From Desulfuromonadales bacterium (GTDB lineage: Bacteria > Desulfobacterota > Desulfuromonadia > Desulfuromonadales > Geopsychrobacteraceae): a stretch of 64,000 nucleotides of DNA. Positions 17,431 through 25,490 of the stretch are shown piece by piece. The stretch spans positions 1-64,000 of the forward strand of contig JAFGEL010000107.1 of assembly GCA_016931615.1 (NCBI GenBank), written 5' to 3'. The first letter of the stretch is position 1, and every line of letters begins with the position of its first letter. The position numbers were made by a program, and so were the translations under genes. The notes under the pieces were generated by a model, which saw only the letters and a list, made by a program, of their open reading frames with translations, was not told where the DNA came from and did no database searches.

Positions 17431-18144
17431 TCAGCAACAGTTGCAACTGCATTCCTCCTCTTCTTCGAGGACAGCCTCAAGCGCAGTAATATCGGTCACC
17501 CGAATCAGACCGCGATCATAGCTGATGGCATGGCGCCTGACCAGGCGCTGCAGACTGCGTGACAGAGTTTCACGAGCCAGACCCAGTTCCTGGGCGGTCA
17601 GGCTCACGGGGCGAATATCCACTGAAGACAGGCATTGTCGGAGGCAGTATCCGGGTTTCATTTTATGCAGAAGAAAGGCGGCAACGCGCAGATCAGCTTT
17701 ACAACAACATGACAAGGTTCGCATCTGCCGTTCTTGTTCAATCTGAAACGCCATCTGCTGAAGAACATTCTGATGGAAGTCAGGACTTTGTATCATAAAG
17801 GCGCGAAAAGTATCGTGGCCCCAATAGATCAGATCGGTTTTCCCGGCATTGACCATCAGACTGTCGCAGGAATGACCGGAAATGACCGCCGCAAGACAGA
17901 AAAATTCCCCGACCATAAAACGCTGTAAAAGCTGCTCGTGACCATCCGGAGTCGGTCGCAGCATTCGCATTTCTCCCGACATAACAAAATAAAGCCGCCG
18001 GGACAATTCCACCTCACCGATTCGTTTGTGGCGCCCATTGAGAGCGAGAAAACGCCCTTTATCGGCTAACTGTTCGACCATCAGGCTATCCAAATTGCTG
18101 AGCAACGGAGCCTGACGCAACATTTTTATCACTCTGTTGTCCAT
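17431..18144 (-). CDS. Crp/Fnr-family transcriptional regulator with Cys-rich C-terminus
   Basis: 237 residues. A cyclic-nucleotide-binding-like beta-roll domain (about 15-130) and dimer helix precede a Crp-type winged helix. The recognition helix reads LARETLSRSLQRL, keeping the Arg-Glu and following Arg that contact TGTGA in CRP, so a CRP-like site is expected rather than the FNR TTGAT. There is no N-terminal FNR Cys cluster. Instead SCCCK lies near 146-149 and the protein ends ECSCNCC. It is the downstream gene of a pair with the DUF3793 gene (8-bp gap), which has a Fur-like box. It may control the TGTGA-N6-TCACA sites seen near feoA, the porin and the MFS gene. Confidence 0.85.
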   Translation of the reverse strand: MDNRVIKMLRQAPLLSNLDSLMVEQLADKGRFLALNGRHKRIGEVELSRRLYFVMSGEMRMLRPTPDGHEQLLQRFMVGEFFCLAAVISGHSCDSLMVNAGKTDLIYWGHDTFRAFMIQSPDFHQNVLQQMAFQIEQERQMRTLSCCCKADLRVAAFLLHKMKPGYCLRQCLSSVDIRPVSLTAQELGLARETLSRSLQRLVRRHAISYDRGLIRVTDITALEAVLEEEEECSCNCC

Positions 18145-18152
18145 TGCCGACC

Positions 18153-18878
18153 CTAAGCTGCCATGAGCAAGTCCGTGGGACGAACCCCTGAAACAAGTTT
18201 TGCGTTCATATTGTTCCGCTTTTCAGAATAGCGCCGGTAAAGTCCCAAGCTTCGATGAGGAGGGCCGTAAATTCGCCACAGACAGCGCCCCGGCCATGGT
18301 TTCGCCCGTTGAGTGATAAAACCGTGAACATCCTTATACGGATAGCCCAGAAACATTCCAACCTCATCCGGACTGTCGTGAACGGAAAAACAATGGTGGA
18401 GATATTCCAGGGCAGTGTTGAGCGTCAGCGGCTGTGGATAACCGCGCTGCTGGAGAAAGGTTTGCATCGTCCGTCCCAGGAGTCTACGCTCCAACAGGTC
18501 AGGCCGATACAGCAACAGCGACATGGCATCGGAGTCTTCACGCAGAATCAAAGCGCGCAAATGCGAATCGGCAAGCAATTCCTCACTGTAATCTTGCCAG
18601 AGCCGATAGATGGAACGCCCACAAGGCAGCTTTCGTCTAAAAACCCGAACAAGGTTGGCGGGTTTGACACCGGCCAGCACTTCAGCCGCTGAAGCGACCA
18701 GATAAGCGGCAAGACAATCGCGCGGCGCGGGGTAGGCCCCAGCGATCTCGACCCAGGTCAGTGGACGGCTTAGGTTGGGATGTGACAAGTTATCGCGAGT
18801 TGAGGCATGAGCACAATTAAACTGCTTATGGATACAACATTCACGGCAAAATTCCACTTTCTTCACACTGATCTCCAA
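18153..18878 (-). CDS. DUF3793 family protein
   Basis: 241 residues. The N-terminus has a Cys-rich motif (FCRECCIHKQFNC, about 10-22). The C-terminal part carries the family hallmark VGMFLGYPYKDVHGFI (about 177-192), followed by W-rich GRCLWRIYG. DUF3793 proteins occur in anaerobic Firmicutes and deltaproteobacteria and have no settled function. The gene is first of a two-gene unit with the Crp-family regulator, and its start is 16 bp from a Fur-like box, suggesting iron-dependent expression. Confidence 0.78.
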   Translation of the reverse strand: MEISVKKVEFCRECCIHKQFNCAHASTRDNLSHPNLSRPLTWVEIAGAYPAPRDCLAAYLVASAAEVLAGVKPANLVRVFRRKLPCGRSIYRLWQDYSEELLADSHLRALILREDSDAMSLLLYRPDLLERRLLGRTMQTFLQQRGYPQPLTLNTALEYLHHCFSVHDSPDEVGMFLGYPYKDVHGFITQRAKPWPGRCLWRIYGPPHRSLGLYRRYSEKRNNMNAKLVSGVRPTDLLMAA

Positions 18879-18893
18879 AAAATAAATCGATAA

Positions 18894-18908
18894 TGAAAAT
18901 AGTTTTCA
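18894..18908. promoter_or_regulatory. Fur-like box upstream of the DUF3793-crp pair
   Basis: TGAAAATAGTTTTCA, 6-bp arms around three bases, 16 bp before the DUF3793 start codon. It is the same palindrome as at 5040-5054 and 20197-20211. Confidence 0.6.
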
Positions 18909-18986
18909 ACTTCTAAACAATATATGAAAATAAATCAAGTTTTAATCAATAATCATAAGCTAAAAGATCAGAACCGTTATTGACCC

Positions 18987-19010
18987 CGACAGACATTCAT
19001 ATATCTGTCG
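18987..19010 (-). terminator. Hairpin downstream of the LbtU-type porin gene
   Basis: CGACAGA and TCTGTCG form a 7-bp stem with a 10-base loop, 28 bases beyond the porin stop on the minus strand. A C-run flanks it on the plus strand. No clear T-run is present on the minus strand, so it is a weak terminator prediction. Confidence 0.4.
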
Positions 19011-19037
19011 CCCCCCCCTCCCCACCATCAAAAAAAA

Positions 19038-20078
19038 TCAAAACTCGAAAGCCAACTGCGCGGTCAGGCTGTCCGTTTCCGCATTGTCATAACCTTCGTC
19101 ACGCAGGTACTCAAAGGTCATCCCAAGACCTTCGGTCAACTCGACACCCAGAGCAGCCCCATAGCGGGTTTCAGCCAAACCGACATAATCAGCCTCTTCG
19201 GATTCCTGATAGGTCGCAGCCAGAGTCGCTTTATAACCGGCGAGGTCAAACCCGTATACCACCTCGACATACCATGCACTCGGCTCTTCCGTTGTAGCTG
19301 CAGAATAATCGCTGTCCAGCGCAGCCAGGTATTCACCGACCAGGGTAAAATCGCCAACACCGACCACCGCTGCAACCGTCATGCCCGCAGTCTGGCCAGC
19401 TATTGTGCTCCCCTGGGCATCAAGCCCATCGATAAATCCGCCGGATGACGTGATATTGCTGATGTACCCTGCTGAGACATCCAGAGTATAGGCATCGGAC
19501 TCCATGGCGTACCCGGCCATAAGACCGAAGGCATCGACTTTGTCGTCATCGCCATCCTTGTCCAGTTCACTGTTAAACGCATAAGCCGATCCGTAGAATC
19601 CCTGGGCGGCGAAATCAACAACGGCCGCTCCCTCACGGGTTTCCCCTAGTTCCAGCGTCAGCGGATCCGCAAGCATCACGGTCTCGAACACGCCGAAAGG
19701 AACATAGAGCTTACCGACGGTGACGGCATACCCGCCTTCATCAACATTACCCAGGGTAATCCCGCCTTCATCAACGAACACCCCGTCTTCATCGCCCTCC
19801 CACTTGAACAGCACGAAACCGGATATAAAATCGGTCAGCGTGACGTCAACCCCAAGTTCGACGGTCGCCAGATCAACATCGTCGGATTTTTCACCGTCTT
19901 CATCCGTGTAATTGGCTTCGGCTTCGAGGGCTCCCGACAACTGAACCTTCTCAAACCACCCCTGGCTCAAACGATCTTCCAAAGCGGTCACCCGCTGAGC
20001 CAACCCACTGTCGGCGGCAAAGACAGAGACGGGTACCAACACCAGACCAAGACAGAACAACAGCAAAACCTTGCGCAT
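19038..20078 (-). CDS. LbtU-family siderophore porin
   Basis: 346 residues, outer-membrane beta-barrel. The signal peptide ends at VSVFA (about 21). A short coiled-coil region follows (GLAQRVTALEDRLSQG), then alternating amphipathic strands and a C-terminal Phe (LAFEF) as in outer-membrane porins. The segment TVGKLYVPFGVFET and DPLTLELGETREGA is characteristic of the LbtU family, named for legiobactin uptake in Legionella. Acidic, poorly charged-balanced strands are typical. A Fur-like box and a CRP-like palindrome lie 90-135 bp upstream, supporting an iron role. The transported siderophore is unknown and no synthesis genes are nearby. Confidence 0.8.
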   Translation of the reverse strand: MRKVLLLFCLGLVLVPVSVFAADSGLAQRVTALEDRLSQGWFEKVQLSGALEAEANYTDEDGEKSDDVDLATVELGVDVTLTDFISGFVLFKWEGDEDGVFVDEGGITLGNVDEGGYAVTVGKLYVPFGVFETVMLADPLTLELGETREGAAVVDFAAQGFYGSAYAFNSELDKDGDDDKVDAFGLMAGYAMESDAYTLDVSAGYISNITSSGGFIDGLDAQGSTIAGQTAGMTVAAVVGVGDFTLVGEYLAALDSDYSAATTEEPSAWYVEVVYGFDLAGYKATLAATYQESEEADYVGLAETRYGAALGVELTEGLGMTFEYLRDEGYDNAETDSLTAQLAFEF

Positions 20079-20165
20079 AAACTAACTCCTTGTAGAAATT
20101 CGAATAAATGAGTCGCGTACTTTCCATTCAGCGGATGGCAGTTTATGGCTGACGAGCGATTTTGT

Positions 20166-20183
20166 CTGTGACCTGAATCACAG
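20166..20183. promoter_or_regulatory. CRP/HcpR-type palindrome upstream of the porin
   Basis: CTGTGA-CCTGAA-TCACAG: perfect 6-bp arms with TGTGA-N6-TCACA at the core, about 90 bp before the porin start and 14 bp from the Fur-like box. Confidence 0.65.
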
Positions 20184-20196
20184 TTGAAAAAGATAT

Positions 20197-20211
20197 TGAA
20201 AAATATTTTCA
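20197..20211. promoter_or_regulatory. Fur-like box upstream of the porin
   Basis: TGAAAAATATTTTCA, extended to ATTGAAA...TTTCAAT in the flanks. It is the best of the three copies. It overlaps the 3' end of the decayed DUF1007 gene. Confidence 0.65.
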
Positions 20212-20711
20212 ATTAAGGGCAGGAACTTGCTGCCATACTGAAAGGTTGGCTTTTCGAGTAATCAGGGCGGCATACCTACTTTGATCCTCCACCAGGACGC
20301 GAACAGATGTGATTTGTGTCGTGGCCCGACTGGGCATGAAAAGGAAAAACGCTAGAGAAGTGTCCCGCCTCTCAGCGTCACTTGATACCTCTCTATCGAA
20401 TCGACGACGAAGGCCTCTCAATATAGACTTTCAAGAAGTAACCATGGTTCCGTAGCCTCTGCTTTGATCAGGGCTACCTCAGCGGCAGAAAAGCGCCCGT
20501 CCCCATCGTCAAAATCCATCATCATGGTCGCTGAAAACATCGGGTCAAAAACCCAGGTGACACCTATTTGACCAGCCCGTCTTCAAAAAAACCAAAATAC
20601 AGGGAGTTATCGATAAACACATGCGGGTGCGCAGAGATATCACCCACCAGCAGTCCTGTCAACAGAGCGAGTGTTACCAGGAATCCTGAACATGAGAAGA
20701 TTTTAGCCTGT
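20209..20711 (-). pseudogene. Decayed DUF1007 family gene
   Basis: No single frame is open, but three frames joined in order give a recognisable DUF1007 protein on the minus strand. A signal-like segment (LVTLALLTGLLVGDISA) leads to HPHVFIDNSLYF and FEDGLVK, then a stop. One frame over, GVTWVFDPMFSATMMMDFDD, GDGRFSAAEVALIKAEA and WLLLESLY follow, then another stop. A third frame gives FLFMPSRATTQITSVRVLVE. At least two frameshifts or stops are present and no start codon is in frame with the signal segment. DUF1007 proteins are periplasmic and linked to metal uptake, fitting the neighbouring porin. The loss could also reflect sequencing error, but several lesions argue for decay. Confidence 0.75.
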
Positions 20712-20741
20712 CAACAAAAAAACGACGTGAAGGGAAAAATA

Positions 20742-20770
20742 GGCGGGGAAAAGGAGGTCGTTTCCCCGCC
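20742..20770 (-). terminator. Intrinsic terminator for leftward transcription
   Basis: GGCGGGGAAA and TTTCCCCGCC form a perfect 10-bp stem with a nine-base loop. On the minus strand it is followed by TATTTTT, so it should stop leftward transcripts. No intact leftward gene lies upstream of it (20771-20958), only a 7-codon frame with a good ribosome site (AGGAGAAAG before ATG at about 20829). Confidence 0.6.
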
Positions 20771-20957
20771 ATCTGAGGTGTGTCAGGACACCGGTTTTAC
20801 GAAAAGATGCTGCCGCACATCTTTCTCCTGCTACTTTATGGTTGCCAACCATACAATCGTGAATATCTGCAGGAAAATATTCTGAAGAATCAAAATCGTA
20901 GGATTGAATCTGACCTTCATTTTCATAATATTTTTAATACAACAGAATTTCTACGTC

Positions 20958-20973
20958 CGTGATTAAAATCACA
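20958..20973. promoter_or_regulatory. CRP/HcpR-type palindrome upstream of the MFS gene
   Basis: CGTGA-TTAAAA-TCACA, with inner arms GTGAT and ATCAC perfect and one mismatch to TGTGA. It lies about 92 bp before the MFS start and could equally serve leftward transcription toward the terminator at 20742-20770. Confidence 0.5.
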
Positions 20974-21064
20974 GTACTCTGTTTTCCCTGTACAGTCCCG
21001 CGCTTTTCTGTTACAGCAACATGTCAGTCAATACTGACCCCTAATTCCCCCCGGATCGAGCCTC

Positions 21065-22225
21065 ATGCCGCTACGCAAGCATTCCGAAATTCTGCCGATT
21101 ATTTTTACCACGATCCTGGCTCTTTCCGTACTCTATGCGCCACAACCGCTGTTGCCGGTCCTGAGTTTCGAATTCAACGTCAGCCGTGAAGCCGCGGCAG
21201 CACTGACCACCGTCACCTTCATTCCGCTGGCGCTGGCCCCCCTGGCCTACGGCTACCTGCTGGAAACCGTTTCACCGATTCGGGTCCTTAAAATCGCGGT
21301 CCCGATTCTCGCCCTGTCGGAAGTGTTTTTTGCCGCCAGCTCCAGCTTTTCGCTGTTGATCGTCATCCGGCTCATTCAGGGATTGCTGGTTCCGGCGATC
21401 CTGACCTCGCTGATGACCTACCTGTCAGGCCGATCAACAGCAGATACCGTCCAGCGTTCCATGGCGATCTATATTGCGGCGACAATTTTCGGCGGCTTTA
21501 TCGGCCGCGCGACATCAGGATTGATCGCCAATCTGTGCGGCTGGCGTTTCAGCTTTCTGGCTTTGGCCGTCACCCTGATCATCGGCTTCATCACCCTGTT
21601 CCGGCTGCCGGAAACAGCCGATCTGAAGATGACCCGCCCCAAGCCCCGCGCCCTGTTCCAGGTCTTATCCCAGCCGGGATTTTTGCCGATCTACCTGAGC
21701 GTTTTCTGTCTTTTCCTGATTTTCGCCGCGGTCATGAACTTCCTCCCCTTTCGGCTTACGGAACTCAGCGACCAGGCGAATGAACTGCGTATCGGCCTGA
21801 TGTATTCCGGTTACATGATGGGCATCGTCACCTCCCTGGGAGCACCGAAATTTATTTCCTGGGTGAAAGGCGAAATCAGAACCATCCGCATCGGCCTGGT
21901 GTGTCTCGCGCTGACCCTGCTGGGCCTGGCGTGGACGCAGATCTGGGTCTTATTCGGCATGATTTTTCTGCACTGCGCAGCGATGTTTCTGGTTCATTCT
22001 ACCGCTTCGGGGCTGGTCAACCGCATGGCTGGAAATGAATACCGCGGTTTGACCAACGGTCTTTATGTCGCTTTTTATTACGCCGGCGGCAGCGTGGGAT
22101 CTTTCGTTCCCGGCATTGTTTACCGTTATTTCGGCTGGAACGGTTTTATCGCTCTGCTGTTGTCCATCTGTGCTCTGGGCTATTTCTGCATCAGCAGAAG
22201 TCGCCCATCCGCACGGGTTGCTTGA
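21065..22225 (+). CDS. MFS transporter
   Basis: 386 residues, about 12 transmembrane helices with the usual 6+6 layout and a central loop near 195-205. The sequence VLYAPQPLLPVLSFEFNVS in the first helix region resembles the YnfM-like branch of the family. Loop 2-3 has GYLLETVSPIRVLK. Substrate is unknown. It lies beyond the LbtU-type porin locus with a CRP-like site upstream. In Legionella an MFS protein partners LbtU, which makes a siderophore link possible but unproven here. The next gene starts 15 bases after its stop. Confidence 0.8.
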   Translation: MPLRKHSEILPIIFTTILALSVLYAPQPLLPVLSFEFNVSREAAAALTTVTFIPLALAPLAYGYLLETVSPIRVLKIAVPILALSEVFFAASSSFSLLIVIRLIQGLLVPAILTSLMTYLSGRSTADTVQRSMAIYIAATIFGGFIGRATSGLIANLCGWRFSFLALAVTLIIGFITLFRLPETADLKMTRPKPRALFQVLSQPGFLPIYLSVFCLFLIFAAVMNFLPFRLTELSDQANELRIGLMYSGYMMGIVTSLGAPKFISWVKGEIRTIRIGLVCLALTLLGLAWTQIWVLFGMIFLHCAAMFLVHSTASGLVNRMAGNEYRGLTNGLYVAFYYAGGSVGSFVPGIVYRYFGWNGFIALLLSICALGYFCISRSRPSARVA

Positions 22226-22240
22226 ATTTTGGAGGTCACC

Positions 22241-23065
22241 ATGCTCGCTGCAGGATTGTCCTACCGATTGGTCGTCGAACAGATCGAAGCGCGTGGCGCC
22301 TGGCTCAATGCCCAGGGTGAAAAAATGCTGCTGCCGAGCAGGGAATGTCCTGCCGGGCTGACGCCCGGCCAGGAGCTCGAGGTCTTTCTCTATATCGACC
22401 GCGGCAACACCCGCCGACTGACAACCCAAAAGCCGCTTGCCCAGGTTGGCGAATTCGCCCTGCTTCAAGTCCAGACAATTGCTCCCCAGGGGGCCTTTCT
22501 CGCCTGGGGGCTGGCCAAGGATCTGCTCTGCCCTTTCAGGGAGCAACAGCAGCAGATGCTCGAGAAACGCCGTTACCTGGTACGGATCTGTCACGATCAT
22601 GAAGGGCGCCCTATCGCCTCAAGTCGCCTTGAGCGTTTTCTGATGAAGGAAAACCGCGATCTGGTTGTCGGTCAACAGATCGATCTCATCATTTGGACCT
22701 TTACCGATCTGGGAGCAAAGGTCATCGTCAACCATACCTACGAAGCGCTGCTCTACCGCGACGACATTCCTCCCGGGCTGAAACGGGGGGACCAGATCAC
22801 CGGATACGTGCAGAAAATCCGTGCCGATGGGCGTATCGATGTCACCCTGCGGCGTCCCGGAGCTGACGGCATCAGCGATGCCCGCGAGGTAATCCTTGAG
22901 GCCCTGGAACGCAACCATGGCGAGCTGCCGCTGCATGATCAGAGTTCGCCGGAACAGATCCGCAGTCAGCTGGGACTGAGCAAGAAAGTCTTTAAAAAAG
23001 CCCTGGGAGGACTTTATAAAGACGGCCTGATCAAGTTGGTCGAGCGGGGCATTGAACGAATTTGA
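22241..23065 (+). CDS. S1-like RNA-binding protein, CvfB/YitL family
   Basis: 274 residues. It has tandem S1-like OB folds followed by a winged-helix C-terminus, as in CvfB. Matching landmarks are GAWLNAQGEKMLLPSRECP (about 20-38), the second S1 part GAFLAWGLAKDLLCPFREQ (about 86-104), GYVQKIRADGRIDVTLRRPG (about 189-208) and the winged helix LGLSKKVFKKALGGLYKDGLI (about 246-266). The start at 22241 has GGAGG six bases upstream. The protein is cytoplasmic. Its role in post-transcriptional control is known only for Gram-positive relatives. Confidence 0.85.
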   Translation: MLAAGLSYRLVVEQIEARGAWLNAQGEKMLLPSRECPAGLTPGQELEVFLYIDRGNTRRLTTQKPLAQVGEFALLQVQTIAPQGAFLAWGLAKDLLCPFREQQQQMLEKRRYLVRICHDHEGRPIASSRLERFLMKENRDLVVGQQIDLIIWTFTDLGAKVIVNHTYEALLYRDDIPPGLKRGDQITGYVQKIRADGRIDVTLRRPGADGISDAREVILEALERNHGELPLHDQSSPEQIRSQLGLSKKVFKKALGGLYKDGLIKLVERGIERI

Positions 23066-23088
23066 AACCTTGCCCGCCGTGTGATCTC

Positions 23089-23496
23089 TCAGCCCAGACC
23101 ATCAAGGGCGGTTGAGACTTCCGCAGGCAATTCAGGCCGCCCCTTGCTGTTGACACCGGTTCCGGTCACCCGCCCTTTGAGCACCAGTTTTTTTTCCGGC
23201 AACAGATAAATATCCTGAACAAAACAGTAGCGCAGCGGCGAAATTTTTTGCAGGATAACCCCGACCATAAAGCGGTCACCGCTGACCAGTGAGCGTTTAT
23301 AATCAATCTCGTTACGAATAATCACCAGGCTGATCCCGCGGCGCACCAGGTCGGAAAAATTAAGGCCCATGGTTTTCAGAAACTCATGCCGGGCATGCTC
23401 CAGATAATTGAGATAGACCGCGTTGTTGACATGCCCCTGCATATCACATTCGTAGTCCCTGACCTGAAGTTCTATCTGAAACTGATATTTTTTCAT
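23089..23496 (-). CDS. Acyl-CoA thioesterase, 4-hydroxybenzoyl-CoA thioesterase family
   Basis: 135 residues, a single hotdog domain. The motif VRDYECDMQGHVNNAVYLNYLEHAR (written in part: D-x-QGHVNN at about 18-25) holds the catalytic Asp of the YbgC/FcbC family. It hydrolyses acyl-CoA or acyl-ACP thioesters in the cytoplasm; the chain preference is unknown. The gene stands alone, convergent with the cvfB-like gene (23-bp gap) and divergent from the Rrf2 gene. Confidence 0.85.
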   Translation of the reverse strand: MKKYQFQIELQVRDYECDMQGHVNNAVYLNYLEHARHEFLKTMGLNFSDLVRRGISLVIIRNEIDYKRSLVSGDRFMVGVILQKISPLRYCFVQDIYLLPEKKLVLKGRVTGTGVNSKGRPELPAEVSTALDGLG

Positions 23497-23638
23497 CGCT
23501 GGGTCTCCACTGGCGCTCCGGCCGAAATAAAAGATCCCTCATGTCACCATAGGCGAGAATGAAAATCAACACTCCTGCGCCATGGAACCGACGACGCCCT
23601 GACCGCAAAGTTCTCCCATGAAAAAGAGTGCATTATTC

Positions 23639-23667
23639 TTGACAGGAACAGTAGAGATTTTTATAGT
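23639..23667 (+). promoter_or_regulatory. Sigma-70 promoter of the Rrf2 gene
   Basis: TTGACA (23639-23644), a 17-bp spacer and TATAGT (23662-23667). This is close to consensus and 30 bp before the start codon. AGGGAGG lies before the ATG. Confidence 0.75.
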
Positions 23668-23696
23668 GACCGACGAAATCATTCAGGGAGGAAACC

Positions 23697-24173
23697 ATGA
23701 AACTTTCGACAAAAAGCCGCTACGGCGTCCGCGCCATGTTTGACATGGCTTATCACGCGGGAAGCCTGCCGGCTCAGATCAAGGATATTTCACGCCGCCA
23801 GAACATCTCTCCACGTTACCTGGAGCAGATCTTTCAGGATCTCAAGAAGGCCGGGCTGTTGAAGAGCCGCCGTGGGCCGCAGGGGGGGTACAGTCTGTCC
23901 CGCCCCGCAGAAGAGATCACAGTCAAAGAAATCGTCCTCGCTGCCGAGGGGGAACTGATGCTGGTCAACTGTGTCAAAGGTCTGCGCAAAGACGGTGAAG
24001 CACCCCCGAGCTGTGAATTCGACAACCAGTGCCTGACCCAATATATCTGGGCTGAGGGCAGTCGTATTCTGGGCCAGTATTTCGATTCAATCAGCCTCAA
24101 AGACCTGTGCGATCAGGGTCAGGAACTGGGCCTCGAAAAAGAGCTGGATCATCGCTTCATGTATTTTATCTGA
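23697..24173 (+). CDS. Rrf2-family transcriptional regulator
   Basis: 158 residues. It has an N-terminal winged helix (MKLSTKSRYGVRAMFDMA, ISPRYLEQIFQDLKKAGLL, SRRGPQGGYSLSRP). Three Cys lie at about 92, 104 and 110 in the pattern used by IscR/CymR relatives, where they may bind an Fe-S cluster. The likely job is control of sulfur, cysteine or Fe-S genes. It has a near-consensus promoter and is followed five bases later by larE, so it may govern sulfur transfer in this operon. Confidence 0.88.
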   Translation: MKLSTKSRYGVRAMFDMAYHAGSLPAQIKDISRRQNISPRYLEQIFQDLKKAGLLKSRRGPQGGYSLSRPAEEITVKEIVLAAEGELMLVNCVKGLRKDGEAPPSCEFDNQCLTQYIWAEGSRILGQYFDSISLKDLCDQGQELGLEKELDHRFMYFI

Positions 24174-24178
24174 AACCG

Positions 24179-25000
24179 ATGGACCTGGACGGCAAATATT
24201 CCCGCCTCAAAAAACTGTTAACCTCATTTGACCAGGTCGCCGTGGCCTTTTCCGGAGGAGTTGACTCAACGCTCCTGTTAAAAGTGGCCACGGACTGCCT
24301 GGGAGCAAAGCAAGTTCTGGCCCTCACGGCGGTATCGCCAATTTTCCCAGCCTACGAAATCGAGCAGAGCCAAAAAATCGCACGTGAGTTGGGGGTGCGC
24401 CAGGAGCTGATCACAACGCAACAGCTCGAGCTTGATCAATTTACTGAAAACGGTCCGCAACGCTGCTTTCACTGCAAGCAGCATCTCTTCTCTCTCCTGC
24501 TCAAAGGCCTGCAGGGGAGCAACGGTACGAAGACACTGCTTGACGGATCGAACCTGGACGATCTGAACGATTATCGCCCCGGACAGGCCGCCGTCACAGC
24601 CCTGAATATCAGGTCTCCGCTGCTTGAAGCGGAATTCACCAAAGAGAATATCCGTGATCTGAGTCGCCGTCTCGACCTGGAAACCTGGAATAAACAGCCC
24701 TTTGCCTGCCTGGCGACCCGCTTTCCCTACGGCACCGAGATCACTCCCGAAGGCTTACATCAGGTGGATGCCTGTGAAACCTGGCTGCGTGAAAACGGCT
24801 TCGACCTTTACCGGGTCCGTTCTCACGGTTCCCTGGCCCGGATCGAGGTTGCTGTTGAGGACATGCCACGACTGATGGACAACCAGCTGCGCCGGACCAT
24901 GATCAGCACCTTCAAAGAAAATGGGTTTGACTATATTACCCTCGATCTGCAAGGATACCGAAGCGGCAGCCTGAATGAAACACTCCCAGAGCCAACGTAA
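24179..25000 (+). CDS. larE: ATP-dependent sacrificial sulfur transferase LarE
   Basis: 273 residues. A PP-loop ATPase domain has SGGVDST near 23-29. The Cys-bearing segment CFHCKQHLF lies near 98-106, and FACLATRFPYG (about 178-188) holds the Cys whose sulfur is donated in LarE. In known systems it makes the pincer-type nickel cofactor with LarB and LarC. Neither of those, nor LarA, is adjacent. The start at 24179 is the first ATG after the Rrf2 stop. Co-transcription with the Rrf2 gene is likely. Confidence 0.88.
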   Translation: MDLDGKYSRLKKLLTSFDQVAVAFSGGVDSTLLLKVATDCLGAKQVLALTAVSPIFPAYEIEQSQKIARELGVRQELITTQQLELDQFTENGPQRCFHCKQHLFSLLLKGLQGSNGTKTLLDGSNLDDLNDYRPGQAAVTALNIRSPLLEAEFTKENIRDLSRRLDLETWNKQPFACLATRFPYGTEITPEGLHQVDACETWLRENGFDLYRVRSHGSLARIEVAVEDMPRLMDNQLRRTMISTFKENGFDYITLDLQGYRSGSLNETLPEPT

Positions 25001-25064
25001 AGGCTGACCCGCCAGGATTGTCGATCTTGCCCCGTCATGTGACTTGTCCCCGCAGGAGGACTTC

Positions 25065-25487
25065 ATGCCCAGAAGTAGCGCACTTTTCGCGGTCTGTTTT
25101 GTCGCCGGCCTGCTCGCGGCGGTTGCCAGCAGTGGTTTTATCTGGGGCTGCCATCAATGGGGCCTGACCGGCCTGCTCCAAGTCAAAATGTCGCAATCTC
25201 TTCAGCTGGAAAAACTCTATCGGCCGATGTTCATCGGGGGGTTGTGGGGGCTGCTCTATTTTTTTACCGTCGGCATTCCACGTCACCGTCGCCACTGGAT
25301 TCGCAAAGGCCTGTGGTTTTCGTTGATCCCGGCGCTGACCGCGCTCTTTTACACCTACCCCTATGTCTATCATCAGGGGCCGGCCGCCTTGAACCTGGGC
25401 ACGTTCGCACCGGTGTTGATTGTTGCGGCCAATCTGGTGTGGGGCTTTTTTACCGGATTTTTCACCCGCCTTTTCTGGGGCCGTTGA
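25065..25487 (+). CDS. Integral membrane protein, function unknown
   Basis: 140 residues, four predicted transmembrane segments (about 5-25, 45-65, 80-100, 112-135). The loop RHRRHWIRKGLW is basic and probably cytoplasmic. GGAGG lies six bases before the ATG. It is followed three bases later by the nuclease gene. I do not recognise the family. Confidence 0.65.
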   Translation: MPRSSALFAVCFVAGLLAAVASSGFIWGCHQWGLTGLLQVKMSQSLQLEKLYRPMFIGGLWGLLYFFTVGIPRHRRHWIRKGLWFSLIPALTALFYTYPYVYHQGPAALNLGTFAPVLIVAANLVWGFFTGFFTRLFWGR

Positions 25488-25490
25488 GCT

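Noticed and set aside
20568-20885. Plus-strand 105-codon frame near the porin
   Set aside because: It runs opposite to the decayed DUF1007 gene and through a terminator hairpin; no family features.
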